Part shown: piece after piece, positions 17,460-26,934 of the stretch
Position numbering within the stretch: position 1 is the first letter of the stretch
How the letters are laid out: each line of letters starts with the position of its first letter
Position numbers and translations under genes: made by a program
Assembly (NCBI RefSeq): GCF_025751495.1
Contig: NZ_JAOWKZ010000001.1
Span: 186,001-250,000, forward strand
Length of the DNA stretch: 64,000 nucleotides
Direction: 5' to 3'
Source: Albidovulum litorale
Lineage (GTDB): Bacteria; Pseudomonadota; Alphaproteobacteria; Rhodobacterales; Rhodobacteraceae
Notes under the pieces: generated by a model
The model's database searches: none
Seen by the model: the letters and a program-made list of their open reading frames with translations, nothing else
Told to the model about the DNA's origin: nothing

Positions 17460-20375
17460 TTAAGCTGCGCTGATTTTGCAGAGGGTACACTTGGTCTCCT
17501 GCATCAGGGTGACCGAGTCGTAGCCATAGGTCTGCGCGGTGTTGGAGCTTTCGCCCAGGACGTAGGGGTCGGCCCCTTCGGGATATTTGTCCCTCAGATC
17601 CTGTCCCTGATAATGGCCGCCGAAGTGGAAGGGCATGAAGGCCACGCCCTCGCCCACCCGTTCGGTGACCATCGCCATCACTTTGACCTTGGCGCCCTCG
17701 GCCCCCTCGACCCAGACCTGTGCCCGGTCGCGGATGCCCAGATTGTTGGCGTCGCGGGGATTGATCTCGACGAACATGTCCTGCTGCAATTCCGCAAGCC
17801 ACGGGTTCGACCGGCTTTCGTCGCCGCCGCCCTCATATTCCACAAGACGCCCGGAGGTCAGGATCATCGGATAGTCGCCCGAGAAATCCTTTTCCTGGAT
17901 CGAGGCATACATGGTCGGCAGACGGTAGAGCTTCCGGTCCGAATAGGTCGGATAGTCGGCCACCAGGTCCCGCCGGTTGGTGTACAAGGGCTCGCGGTGC
18001 AGGGGCACCGGGTCGGGGAAGGTCCACACGACCGCACGGGCCTTGGCATTGCCGAAGGGCGCGCATTCGTGCTTGATCGCCACCCGCTGGATACCACCAG
18101 ACAAATCGGTCTTCCAGTTGGCCTTGGGACCACCCACCGCTTCGATCGCTGCGCGTTCGTCGTCGGTAAGATCGCCGTCCCAGCCGAGATCCATCAGCAT
18201 CTGCATCGTGAATTCAGGATAGCCGTCCTGAATTTCAGACCCCGCCGAATAGACACCCTCGGCCAGCAGGTTCTGACCGTCCCGCTCCACCCCAAAGCGG
18301 GCGCGGAAGGTGAGGCCGCCCTGCGAGACCGGCTTTGACATGTCGTAAAGGTTCGGCGTGCCGGGATGGTTCATCTCTGGCGTGCCCCAGCAAGGCCAGG
18401 GCAGACCGTAATAGTCGCCATCCGCCGGGCCACCCACCGCACGAAGCGTCGTCTTGTCGAACGTGTGCTGGTTGGCCATGTGCAGCTTCAACCGCTCAGG
18501 GCTCTGGCCGGTATAGCCAATGGTCCACATGCCGCGATTGAACTCGCGCGTGATGTCCTCGACCACCGGTTCGCCGTCCTTCACTTCGATATTGCGGAAG
18601 AGGCGGTCGGAGAAGCCGAACTTGTCGGCGAACATGCGGATGATCGTGTGGTCTGGCAGCGACTCGAAGACCGGGGCGACAACCCGTTCGCGCCACTGGA
18701 ACGAGCGGTTCGACGCTGTCACCGACCCGCTCGTCTCGAACTGGGTCGAGGCGGGCAGCAAGTACACACCGTCAGTCCGGTCATGCAGCACGGCCGAGAC
18801 GGTCGGATAGGGATCGACCACGACAAGCATGTCGAGCTTTTCCATCGCCGTCTTCATCTCCGACCCGCGGGTCTGGGAGTTCGGCGCGTGGCCCCAAAGC
18901 ACCATGGCCCGGACGTTGTCGTTCTGGTCCATATTGGCCTTGTCTTCCAGAACGCCGTCGATCCAGCGCGAGACCGGGATGCCGTTCTGGTTCATCAGGC
19001 TGATATCGTTGCCATCGGCATCCTTGGCGGGATTGCCATCGGCATCGAGAAGGTTGACGAACCGGCCCTTGAGCCAGTCGAGGTCTTCGCCCCAGACCCG
19101 GCTCCAATGCGCCCATGATCCCGGTGCCAGACCGTAATAGCCGGGCAGGTCGTGGGACAGAACGCCAAGGTCCGTCGCACCCTGCACGTTGTCATGGCCG
19201 CGGAAGATATTGGTCCCGCCGCCCGACACGCCCATGTTGCCGAGCGCGAGTTGCAGCACGCAATAAGCACGCGTGTTGTTGTTGCCGTTCGTGTGCTGGG
19301 TGCCGCCCATGCACCAGATCACGGTGCCGGGGCGATTGTTGGCCAGCGTAAAGGCCACGCGGCGCAACTGCGAACCAGGCACTCCGGTGACACGCTCAGT
19401 CTCTTCGGGCGTCCACTTCTTCACCTCGTCCCGGATCTGGTCCATGCCCCATACGCGGGTGCGGATGAACTCCTTGTCCTCCCAGCCGTTTTCGAAGATG
19501 TGCCAGAGGATGCCCCAGATCAGGCCCACATCGGTGCCGGGACGGAAGCGGACATATTCGTCCGAATGCGCCGCGGTGCGGGTGAAGCGCGGGTCACAGA
19601 CGATCAGCGGAGCGTTATTTTCCTCTTTCGCCTTCAGGATATGCATCAGCGAAACGGGATGCGCCTCTGCCGGGTTGCCGCCGATCAGGAAGATCGCCTT
19701 GGAGTTATGGATGTCGTTGTAGGAGTTGGTCATGGCGCCGTAGCCCCATGTATTCGCAACCCCGGCAACCGTCGTCGAATGGCAGATACGGGCCTGATGG
19801 TCCACGTTGTTCGTGCCCCAATAGGCCGCGAACTTGCGGAAGAGATAGGCCTGTTCGTTCGAATGCTTGGCGCTGCCCAGCCAGTAGACGCTGTCAGGCC
19901 CGCTTTCCTCGCGGATTTTCATCATGCCGTCGCCGATCTCGTTGATCGCGTCTTCCCAGCTGATCCTCTTCCACTCGCCGCCTTCCTTCTTCATCGGATA
20001 TTTCAGGCGGCGTTCGCCATGCGCATGTTCGCGCACCGATGCGCCCTTGGCGCAATGGGCGCCGAGGTTGAAGGGGCTGTCCCAGCCGGGCTCCTGCCCG
20101 ACCCAGACGCCGTTGTCGACTTCGGCGACAACCGTGCAACCGACTGAACAATGGGTGCAGACCGACTTGATGGTCTGGATCGCGCCATTCGCCGCTTCCT
20201 GAGCGCTGGCCTGCCGCACCGTGCCGCCCGTGGCGCCAATCGCTGCGAGGCCGCCGATGGCAAGGCCCGATCCCCTCAGGAACGACCGCCGGTCAACCGT
20301 GGTCTCGGCAACCGCCGTCGCCAGCGTCCCGCGCTGGCCGCTTCTCTGAATTCCGCTCGTCTTTCTCTTGAGCAT
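17460..20375 (-). CDS. Formate dehydrogenase alpha subunit (molybdopterin, Tat-exported)
   Basis: This 971-residue catalytic subunit oxidises formate to CO2 at a bis-MGD molybdenum or tungsten centre. A Tat signal (DRRSFLRGSG at about 29-36) shows periplasmic location. One [4Fe-4S] cluster is bound by C73, C76, C80 and C108 (VCTHCSVGC...HCAKG). The metal ligand is C198 in RICHSTTVAG, so this is a cysteine enzyme, not the selenocysteine form. The rest follows the molybdopterin oxidoreductase fold to the C-terminal dinucleotide-binding domain (MILTSGRLVEYEGGG, GDRAQV-like segments). AAGGGAGA precedes the ATG. Beta, gamma and maturation genes are contiguous. Confidence 0.95.
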   Translation of the reverse strand: MLKRKTSGIQRSGQRGTLATAVAETTVDRRSFLRGSGLAIGGLAAIGATGGTVRQASAQEAANGAIQTIKSVCTHCSVGCTVVAEVDNGVWVGQEPGWDSPFNLGAHCAKGASVREHAHGERRLKYPMKKEGGEWKRISWEDAINEIGDGMMKIREESGPDSVYWLGSAKHSNEQAYLFRKFAAYWGTNNVDHQARICHSTTVAGVANTWGYGAMTNSYNDIHNSKAIFLIGGNPAEAHPVSLMHILKAKEENNAPLIVCDPRFTRTAAHSDEYVRFRPGTDVGLIWGILWHIFENGWEDKEFIRTRVWGMDQIRDEVKKWTPEETERVTGVPGSQLRRVAFTLANNRPGTVIWCMGGTQHTNGNNNTRAYCVLQLALGNMGVSGGGTNIFRGHDNVQGATDLGVLSHDLPGYYGLAPGSWAHWSRVWGEDLDWLKGRFVNLLDADGNPAKDADGNDISLMNQNGIPVSRWIDGVLEDKANMDQNDNVRAMVLWGHAPNSQTRGSEMKTAMEKLDMLVVVDPYPTVSAVLHDRTDGVYLLPASTQFETSGSVTASNRSFQWRERVVAPVFESLPDHTIIRMFADKFGFSDRLFRNIEVKDGEPVVEDITREFNRGMWTIGYTGQSPERLKLHMANQHTFDKTTLRAVGGPADGDYYGLPWPCWGTPEMNHPGTPNLYDMSKPVSQGGLTFRARFGVERDGQNLLAEGVYSAGSEIQDGYPEFTMQMLMDLGWDGDLTDDERAAIEAVGGPKANWKTDLSGGIQRVAIKHECAPFGNAKARAVVWTFPDPVPLHREPLYTNRRDLVADYPTYSDRKLYRLPTMYASIQEKDFSGDYPMILTSGRLVEYEGGGDESRSNPWLAELQQDMFVEINPRDANNLGIRDRAQVWVEGAEGAKVKVMAMVTERVGEGVAFMPFHFGGHYQGQDLRDKYPEGADPYVLGESSNTAQTYGYDSVTLMQETKCTLCKISAA

Positions 20376-20435
20376 TCCCGTCTCCCTTGCTTGCCCGGCG
20401 CCTTGGCCGGAGGCTGGGTGGTTATCCTTGGCCCG

Positions 20436-20621
20436 TCAGAAGCGGGCGCTGTCGTAATAGGCCCTTGTATGGGCGGTGTCCTGCAGCCGGGTCTCGCCGG
20501 TGGGTTCCGCCGCCTCGGCTGCCTCGGTTCCCGCGACCGTCGCGACCGCTGCCGCAGGGGCCGTCGTTGCCGCAAGCTTCAGGAAATCGCGGCGATTGGT
20601 GCCGTCCTTGGTCTTGGCCAT
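20436..20621 (-). CDS. Small Tat-signal protein of formate dehydrogenase operons
   Basis: This is a 61-residue protein consisting almost only of a twin-arginine leader (TNRRDFLKLAATTAPAAAVA) and a short polar tail (LQDTAHTRAYYDSARF). Such proteins are found before fdh alpha genes in many proteobacteria and are annotated as formate dehydrogenase accessory or region proteins; the role is not known. The last of two adjacent ATGs best fits the GGGAGG site; the upstream ATG at 20639 would put that site inside the coding region. It lies between the chaperone gene and the alpha subunit gene. Confidence 0.85.
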   Translation of the reverse strand: MAKTKDGTNRRDFLKLAATTAPAAAVATVAGTEAAEAAEPTGETRLQDTAHTRAYYDSARF

Positions 20622-20643
20622 CATGGGTCCTCCCTTCATGTCC

Positions 20644-21255
20644 TCACGCCCCGCTCATGCGGAACGCTTCACGTTCGATATCGACGAAAAGCCGCCCGAC
20701 GGTGCCGACGGGCGTGTAGAAAACCGATCCTTTCGCGCCTTCGAGATCGGCAAAGAAATGCCCCGCCCAAGGCGCGATATGGCGGTTGAAGAATTCCTTC
20801 TGCCGGGCGAGCGCCGCCGGCGCGCCGAACCGGCCGGTGATCAGCCCCGCCATCATCTCCATCAGGCTCGCAATATTGTCCTCTGGCTCATAGACATTGG
20901 GCGCGCGACTGATGCGGAGCGCGGACATGTCCTTGCGGAGCGAGGCCAGCGGCTTTTCGTTCAGGAACCCGGTCAGATAGTAGCTGGCATAGGGCAAGAG
21001 CTCCCCCCGGCCGAGGCCGATGAATAGCTTGGTGAACTCCCGCTCCGTCGAGGAAGGTGTCGTGGCCTTCGCCAGTTTTGCCAACGTCCCGATGGCGCGG
21101 CCAAGCTCGGTGTCGTCACCATGCAGGGCCGCGGTCTTGTCCAGAAGCGCCCGGTCGGGCGGCGCAGCGAGAAGGGCGGACAGGAAGCCGTAAAGATCAG
21201 CCCTGAGCCGGTCTTCCTCGGCGATCTCGACCCTCTGGACAGCGGCTGCATTCAT
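20644..21255 (-). CDS. TorD/DmsD-type molybdoenzyme chaperone
   Basis: This is a 203-residue all-helical cytoplasmic chaperone that should bind the Tat leader of the alpha subunit and hold it until cofactor insertion. Family features are the LYGFLSALLAAPPD opening, the EFTKLFIGLGRGELLPYASYYLTG motif (equivalent to the E-x-x-R-L-F...P-x-x-S-x-Y signature) and EPEDNIASLMEMMAGLI. The ATG overlaps the stop of the DUF3306 gene (ATGA), so translation is coupled. Location beside the Tat-targeted subunits supports a dedicated role. Confidence 0.9.
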   Translation of the reverse strand: MNAAAVQRVEIAEEDRLRADLYGFLSALLAAPPDRALLDKTAALHGDDTELGRAIGTLAKLAKATTPSSTEREFTKLFIGLGRGELLPYASYYLTGFLNEKPLASLRKDMSALRISRAPNVYEPEDNIASLMEMMAGLITGRFGAPAALARQKEFFNRHIAPWAGHFFADLEGAKGSVFYTPVGTVGRLFVDIEREAFRMSGA

Positions 21256-21863
21256 GAACGGATCTCCGGTGTTTCAGTGTCGGCGAAGGAAAAGCGCATG
21301 TGTCGGCGGGGTTGCGGGACCGGCTCCGGTTCGGCAGCAACCAGTTCTTCCGGCTCGTCCGCCAGCTCCTCGTCGATCGACACTGGCGCGTCGAACTCCT
21401 CGGAGGCAGGCACGTCATCGTCCTTGTCCTTGTCCTTGTCCTCATGAGCATTAGCTTCCGCCAGCGCCATGACATGGCGCAGCATGCCTTTGCCCACCTG
21501 ATAGGTGGTCATCATCCCCGGCACGACCACCGCCTTGTCGGTGAAATCCTCACCGTGATCGATGAGCCCGTCGAGATTGGCGAGCACCGGGTTCGATCGC
21601 CAGAGACGCCGCAAGGCGCGGCGACGCAGGCGTTCGGGAACGGCAGATTTCAGAAAAGCCGAGAAATCATCACCCTGCACCATCGTATCAGGATCGGGCA
21701 GACCAAGCTCGGCGAGGATCTCCTCGTCGGTCCTCTCTGCCGCCTCTGCCTCGCGCACCTCGGCCTCTTCAGCCCTGAGGACAGCCTCTTCCGCCTCCGC
21801 TTCGGCCCGCACAGCAGCGCGGCGGCGGGACCAGAAATCGCTTTGGCGGGCGGGGCCGGTCAT
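21252..21863 (-). CDS. DUF3306 protein of formate dehydrogenase clusters
   Basis: This is a 203-residue soluble protein that begins with the family signature SDFWSRRRAAVRAEAEAEEA, a charged helix, followed by a helical core (LPDPDTMVQGDDFSAFLKSAVPE, RRALRRLWRSNPVLANLDGL, DHGEDFTDKAVVVPGM) and a long acidic tail with an alternating Lys/Asp run. DUF3306 genes travel with DUF3305 and fdh genes in proteobacteria; function unknown. The start overlaps the DUF3305 stop by four bases (ATGA), and its own stop overlaps the chaperone start in the same way; the longer in-frame start at 22028 would run into DUF3305. Confidence 0.85.
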   Translation of the reverse strand: MTGPARQSDFWSRRRAAVRAEAEAEEAVLRAEEAEVREAEAAERTDEEILAELGLPDPDTMVQGDDFSAFLKSAVPERLRRRALRRLWRSNPVLANLDGLIDHGEDFTDKAVVVPGMMTTYQVGKGMLRHVMALAEANAHEDKDKDKDDDVPASEEFDAPVSIDEELADEPEELVAAEPEPVPQPRRHMRFSFADTETPEIRS

Positions 21864-22423
21864 GCGGTGCCCCCCCGGTAACCATGGGGTGCGCGGAAGA
21901 CATCGGAAAGCTGCCGGACACGGGCATCGCCCTTGCCGTCCTCGACCAGATCGACGCGCTTCGTGTCGCGCTTTCGCTTCACGAAAGGCTCCTCGACATG
22001 GTGGCGGCGCACGAAATCGGCGATCCATGCGACCATTCCATCTGGCATCGTCACCCGCTCCACCAGCCCGTCGCCACTGTCGAGATAATCCTGCCCCTCA
22101 TAGGGTGAGGCCGTGACGATCACAGGTTTCCAGGGCATGCGGGCATCTGGCGCGTCATCCTCCCTCAGAACGACACACACACCGGGAGGGTCGGAAGCGA
22201 GGGCGACGTGGTAGGCCTCTGTGTCCGACGACCAGAGGTCCAACGTGAGTGTGGCTGCGTGGTAGTCGACCACATCGCCCTCGCGGCGCAGTTCACGCCA
22301 ATTGGCCGGTCCTGCACCGGGCACCACGGCAACAACCTTCCACGCCCACTTCGCCCATTTCGTCACTCCGGGTGACCTCCGGACGACGATCCCGACGGGT
22401 ATGGATGCGCGTGCGAGCGCCAT
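21860..22423 (-). CDS. DUF3305 protein, first gene of the formate dehydrogenase operon
   Basis: This is a 187-residue soluble protein of the DUF3305 family (IPVGIVVRRSPGVTKWAKWAWKVV, later LDLWSSDTEAYHVALASDPPGVCVVLR and PYEGQDYLDSGDGLVERVTMP). The family is confined to fdh neighbourhoods and has no assigned function; a maturation role is inferred from linkage. The start is not certain: an ATG lies 13 bases behind GGGGAGG, and a TTG 12 bases further up lies almost on that site; I use the ATG. It is the promoter-proximal gene of the leftward operon. Confidence 0.83.
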   Translation of the reverse strand: MALARASIPVGIVVRRSPGVTKWAKWAWKVVAVVPGAGPANWRELRREGDVVDYHAATLTLDLWSSDTEAYHVALASDPPGVCVVLREDDAPDARMPWKPVIVTASPYEGQDYLDSGDGLVERVTMPDGMVAWIADFVRRHHVEEPFVKRKRDTKRVDLVEDGKGDARVRQLSDVFRAPHGYRGGTA

Positions 22424-22782
22424 TGATGCGATCAAGCCTCCCCTTGTGGCCGGTTTCGGTTGTCCGTCCGACCTTGGAGCAAGCCTGCGCCGGTATCGCT
22501 ATTTCACAAAGAAGAATCAGCATGAATCGCATCAAAGTGTGCGGTCGCATACCAGCGTGGGACATTTTGTCCGTGCAGCCCAAGCGCAACCCAAACCAAG
22601 CTGGACGAATTGTCCGGAACCTGATTCCCATGTTTTTTTGTCGGGAAAAATCGCGTGATTTGACCGGCGAATCGCCCTGATCTGATCGAATTTCGCTTTG
22701 CGCCGGCTAAGTGTTCGTGCCTAGCATCACCTCGTGGGCAGGGCCGCTGGAAAAGAGCCCGAACCCGCGCATGGGGAGAAGA
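22424..22782. promoter_or_regulatory. Divergent control region of the formate dehydrogenase island
   Basis: About 360 bases without a gene separate the leftward fdh operon from the rightward ferredoxin gene, with an AT-richer centre. It holds two dyads (GGACATTTTGTCC at 22560-22572 and GGACGAATTGTCC at 22603-22615, centres 43 bases apart, about four helical turns) and an isolated half-site TTGTCC at 22460-22465. The dyads lie 140-190 bases from either start codon, a distance typical of enhancer-type activators. The operon-encoded regulator is the natural candidate to bind them. No correctly spaced sigma-54 promoter is seen. Confidence 0.6.
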
Positions 22783-24738
22783 ATGCCGAAACACCTGATC
22801 CTGTGCGACTGTCTCGGATCGCAGACAATCGACGCCGAGGCACTTGGCCGTGCGACCGGACTGACCTGTTCGCGCGTCCACACTGCACTTTGCACGCGCG
22901 AAATCGCCGCTGCGGCGAAAGCAATCGAGACAGGCGACGTCGTGATCGCCTGCGGGCAGGAGGCAGCGCGGTTTGCCGAACTCGCCGTCGATCTGGGTCA
23001 GCCTGAACCGCTCTGTGTCGATATCCGCGACCGCGCGGGATGGAGCGACGATACCCCGGCGGCACCGAAAATGGCGGCACTTGTGGCCGAGGCGCTGGTT
23101 CCCGCGCCACAGGCCAAGAGCGTTGATGTGATTTCAGATGGTACCTGCCTGATCATCGGGCGCGGATCGGTGGCATTTCCGGCTGCAGAGCGTCTGGCCA
23201 ATACGCTGGCTGTCACGGTGCTTTTGACAGAAGACGAGGAACTGCCGACGTCCCGTGATTTTGAAATCGTACGTGGCACACTCAAGTCGGCGACGGGAAC
23301 GCTCGGCAGTTTTGCTCTGCAACTCGACGCGCTCAGCCAGATGGAGCCCGGGGGTCGCGGTGGTTATGGCTTTGGCACGCCGCGTGACAAGGCGGAAACA
23401 TCCTGCGCGATCATCCTCGATCTGTCCGGCAATCCGCCGCTCTTTCCCGCGCATGAAAAGCGCGACGGCTATCTACGCGCCGATCCCGGCGATCCGAACG
23501 CGGTCGCAGCGGTGGTCTTTGAGGCCGCGCAGCATATCGGCACCTTTGAAAAGCCGCTTCATGTCGCAGTGGAGGCGCAACTTTGCGCCCATTCCCGTGC
23601 GGGGCAGACCGGCTGCACCCGCTGTCTGGACGCCTGCCCCACCGGCGCGATCCAGCCCGACGGTGATCATGTCGCCGTGGATCCGCTGATCTGCGCGGGT
23701 TGCGGTGCCTGTTCGTCGCTCTGCCCCTCAGGCGCCATTACCTATGACGCCCCGCAAGTTGCATTTGATCTCCGGCGAATGCAGGTCATGGCGGAAACCT
23801 ACATTTCGGCGAGTGGTTCGGCGCCCCGCCTTCTTGTTCACGATGACGGTCATGGCGTCGAGATGATCGCGCTTGCCGCGCGCTTCGGGCGCGGCCTGCC
23901 CGGTGATATGCTGCCGCTGTCCGTCGGGGCGTTGGCGGGCTTCGGTCATGCCGAAATGCTGGCTGCTCTGGCGCTTGGCTTCGCATCGGTTGACGTTTTG
24001 ACCTCGCCGAAATCCGATCTCGATACGATTTCCCGGGAATTTGAGCTGGCGTCGGCAATGGGCGGAAAGGGCCGCATTCGGCTGCTGGATGTCGGCGATC
24101 CCGAGGCTTTGTCGGGCAAGCTATATAGTACCGAAGCTAAGACGACGGGAACCGACCACGTCCTGCCGCTTGGCAGCCGCCGACAGGTCGCGCGGCTCGC
24201 GGCGAAGGCGCTAATGCCGGACGTTATGCATCCGGTCCCCCTGCCCGTCGGCGCGCCCTATGGCGCGGTGCTGGTTGATACCGATGCCTGCACGCTCTGC
24301 CTCTCCTGCGCCTCGCTCTGCCCCTCAGGCGCGCTCGGCGACAACCCGGACAAGCCGCAACTGAGGTTTCAGGAAGACGCTTGCCTGCAATGCGGGATCT
24401 GCGCCACGATCTGCCCGGAAAGGGCGATCACGCTGGAGCCGCGTTTCAATCCCGCCGATACGGCGCTCGCGCAGGTCGTTCTGCACGAGGAAGAGCCCTT
24501 TGAATGCATCGAATGCGGCAAACCATTTGGCGTAAAGTCTACGGTCGAAAAGATCATGGAGAAACTTGCCGGCAAGCACGCGATGTTCGCCGAGGGCGGT
24601 GCCGGGAGGCTTATCCAGATGTGCGACGACTGCCGCATCCGGGCGCAGTATCATTCAGAGGCCAATCCCCTGACCGGCGGCGATCGGCCCCGCCCGCGCA
24701 CGACGGATGACTACCTTTCGAAGCGGCGGGATCACTGA
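22783..24738 (+). CDS. Multi-cluster 4Fe-4S ferredoxin-domain protein of fdh island
   Basis: This is a 651-residue cytoplasmic iron-sulfur protein. Two ferredoxin modules are clear: CTRCLDACPTGAI with CAGCGACSSLCPSGAI in the middle, and CTLCLSCASLCPSGAL with CLQCGICATICPERAI near residue 510-560. A further CIECGKPFG and CDDCRIRAQ pair at the C-terminus may bind metal. The start used (MPKHLILCDCLGSQ) has GGGGAGAAG directly upstream; the in-frame GTG 24 codons earlier lacks a site. Similar proteins sit beside fdh and DUF3305/3306 genes in other alphaproteobacteria. A role in electron supply or cofactor maturation for the dehydrogenase is inferred, not shown. Confidence 0.85.
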   Translation: MPKHLILCDCLGSQTIDAEALGRATGLTCSRVHTALCTREIAAAAKAIETGDVVIACGQEAARFAELAVDLGQPEPLCVDIRDRAGWSDDTPAAPKMAALVAEALVPAPQAKSVDVISDGTCLIIGRGSVAFPAAERLANTLAVTVLLTEDEELPTSRDFEIVRGTLKSATGTLGSFALQLDALSQMEPGGRGGYGFGTPRDKAETSCAIILDLSGNPPLFPAHEKRDGYLRADPGDPNAVAAVVFEAAQHIGTFEKPLHVAVEAQLCAHSRAGQTGCTRCLDACPTGAIQPDGDHVAVDPLICAGCGACSSLCPSGAITYDAPQVAFDLRRMQVMAETYISASGSAPRLLVHDDGHGVEMIALAARFGRGLPGDMLPLSVGALAGFGHAEMLAALALGFASVDVLTSPKSDLDTISREFELASAMGGKGRIRLLDVGDPEALSGKLYSTEAKTTGTDHVLPLGSRRQVARLAAKALMPDVMHPVPLPVGAPYGAVLVDTDACTLCLSCASLCPSGALGDNPDKPQLRFQEDACLQCGICATICPERAITLEPRFNPADTALAQVVLHEEEPFECIECGKPFGVKSTVEKIMEKLAGKHAMFAEGGAGRLIQMCDDCRIRAQYHSEANPLTGGDRPRPRTTDDYLSKRRDH

Positions 24739-24778
24739 ATGGTGAGAGCCGATAACAGCGCTTACCTGTTCGCGATGA

Positions 24779-24834
24779 GGGCTGCGCCGTACCCGCGGGG
24801 GGGCGGGCCGGCGCAGCCCGGCGTTGCCGCCGGG
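24779..24834. other. GC-rich stem-loops between convergent genes
   Basis: GGGCTGCGCC (24779-24788) pairs with GGCGCAGCCC (24810-24819); an alternative hairpin CCCGGCG (24817-24823)/CGCCGGG (24828-24834) overlaps it. They lie between two facing genes. There is no T-run, so intrinsic termination is doubtful. Confidence 0.5.
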
Positions 24835-24861
24835 CGGGTCATGTGTTCGATACCAAGCCGG

Positions 24862-25599
24862 CTACCTGCTCTCTATAGCTGCCCCCAGATCGGCGGCGGC
24901 CACCCCGGCCACATAAGCCAGCAGCGCCTCGACCTCTTCCGGCGTCACCTCGACCGGCACGATGGGCGGCGGGCGCGAGGGATCGAAGGGCGGGCTGATC
25001 CCTTCGACCAACAGGAACGACGGATGCGGGTTCAGCGCATAAAAGGCACTAAAGCGCTCCGACCAGTCAGGAAGCGTCTTGAGCGCTGCGAAGGACGGAG
25101 TGGAGCCGAGCGTCATGCCCCGCATCTCGGGCGCGATGCGGTGACAGCGGGCGCAATGTGCCTCGGCCACCTCGCGGCCAAGATCGGCGTCGCCTTCGAT
25201 CTTCACGGCTGTCCTGACCGACACCTCCGGTGGCGGGCCGAATGCCACGCCGTCCGCCGGTTGAAAGGCAGCAAGCGTATTTTGCCCAATCTCCGAGCCC
25301 AGCCAGTCGGCGAAGCGCCTTGCGGCCTCGTTCTCGCCCTCAAGGACGAGTGCGTAGACATCATCCCCCCGCGCCATGATCGGCGGTTCACCCTCTGCGG
25401 CCTCCAAACGCGCATCGGCACCGTCGATGACGATGGTGGCGCGCCGTCCGGTCTTGAGCGCGAAGCGCGGCAGGATATAGTCGGCAAGACCGCTCTCGGC
25501 GATCTCGTCGGCAAGCGACAGGGTAAACTCGCGCGGCTCCTCCCCCTTCAGGGGAAGGGTCGAGATAAGGAAGACAAAGAAGGCGATCCGTATCCGCAT
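24862..25599 (-). CDS. Oxyanion-binding-like domain fused to a mono-haem cytochrome c
   Basis: This is a 245-residue exported protein (signal peptide about 1-19, PLKG/EE). Residues about 23-118 resemble the second lobe of tungstate/molybdate-binding proteins (ARGDDVYALVLEGENEAARRFADWLGSEIGQNTLAAFQPADG). Residues about 130-240 form a class I cytochrome c with CARCH at 149-153 and a candidate Met ligand near 162. It lies inside the fdh island, divergent from the DUF6494 gene and convergent with the ferredoxin gene. A possible periplasmic electron acceptor that also senses or carries an oxyanion is speculative. The cytochrome part is firm, the binding-domain part tentative. Confidence 0.75.
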   Translation of the reverse strand: MRIRIAFFVFLISTLPLKGEEPREFTLSLADEIAESGLADYILPRFALKTGRRATIVIDGADARLEAAEGEPPIMARGDDVYALVLEGENEAARRFADWLGSEIGQNTLAAFQPADGVAFGPPPEVSVRTAVKIEGDADLGREVAEAHCARCHRIAPEMRGMTLGSTPSFAALKTLPDWSERFSAFYALNPHPSFLLVEGISPPFDPSRPPPIVPVEVTPEEVEALLAYVAGVAAADLGAAIESR

Positions 25600-25672
25600 C
25601 CTGTAAGCCTTTCGCGATCAAAGCTAGGGGCCGGACGGCGGGCGGGTCAAGCGTCAGGGAAAGGCAGAACCA

Positions 25673-25869
25673 ATGGATGACGATTTCAACATGTCGATGC
25701 GCAAGTTCCTGAAACAGGTCGGCGTGACCTCCCAACAGGCCATCGAAAAGGCGGTGCGCGAGGCGGGCGGCAAGGCAGCGGGAAAGACGCTTTCGGCAAA
25801 GGTTGTCCTGACAATCGATGGGCTCGACATGGAGCATGTCGTCACAGGCAAGATCACGGGCCCCGACGC

Positions 25870-25873
<4 letters not shown>
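25673..25873 (+). CDS. DUF6494 small protein
   Basis: This is a 66-residue soluble protein (MDDDFNMSMRKFLKQVGVTS...KTLSAKVVLTIDGLDMEHVVTGKI). It matches the small alphaproteobacterial family annotated as DUF6494, found before mrp genes in fdh neighbourhoods. It has a helix-helix-strand-strand pattern, no Cys and no signal peptide. Its stop overlaps the Mrp start by four bases (ATGA), so the two are translationally coupled. AAAGG precedes the ATG. Function unknown. Confidence 0.82.

Positions 25874-26930
<1,057 letters not shown>

Positions 26931-26934
<4 letters not shown>

Noticed and set aside
22476-22493. Sigma-54-like -24/-12 element on the minus strand (CCGGCGCAGGCTTGCT) before the fdh operon
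   Set aside because: The GG and GC dinucleotides are nine bases apart, not the required ten, and the operon regulator lacks the sigma-54 contact loop.
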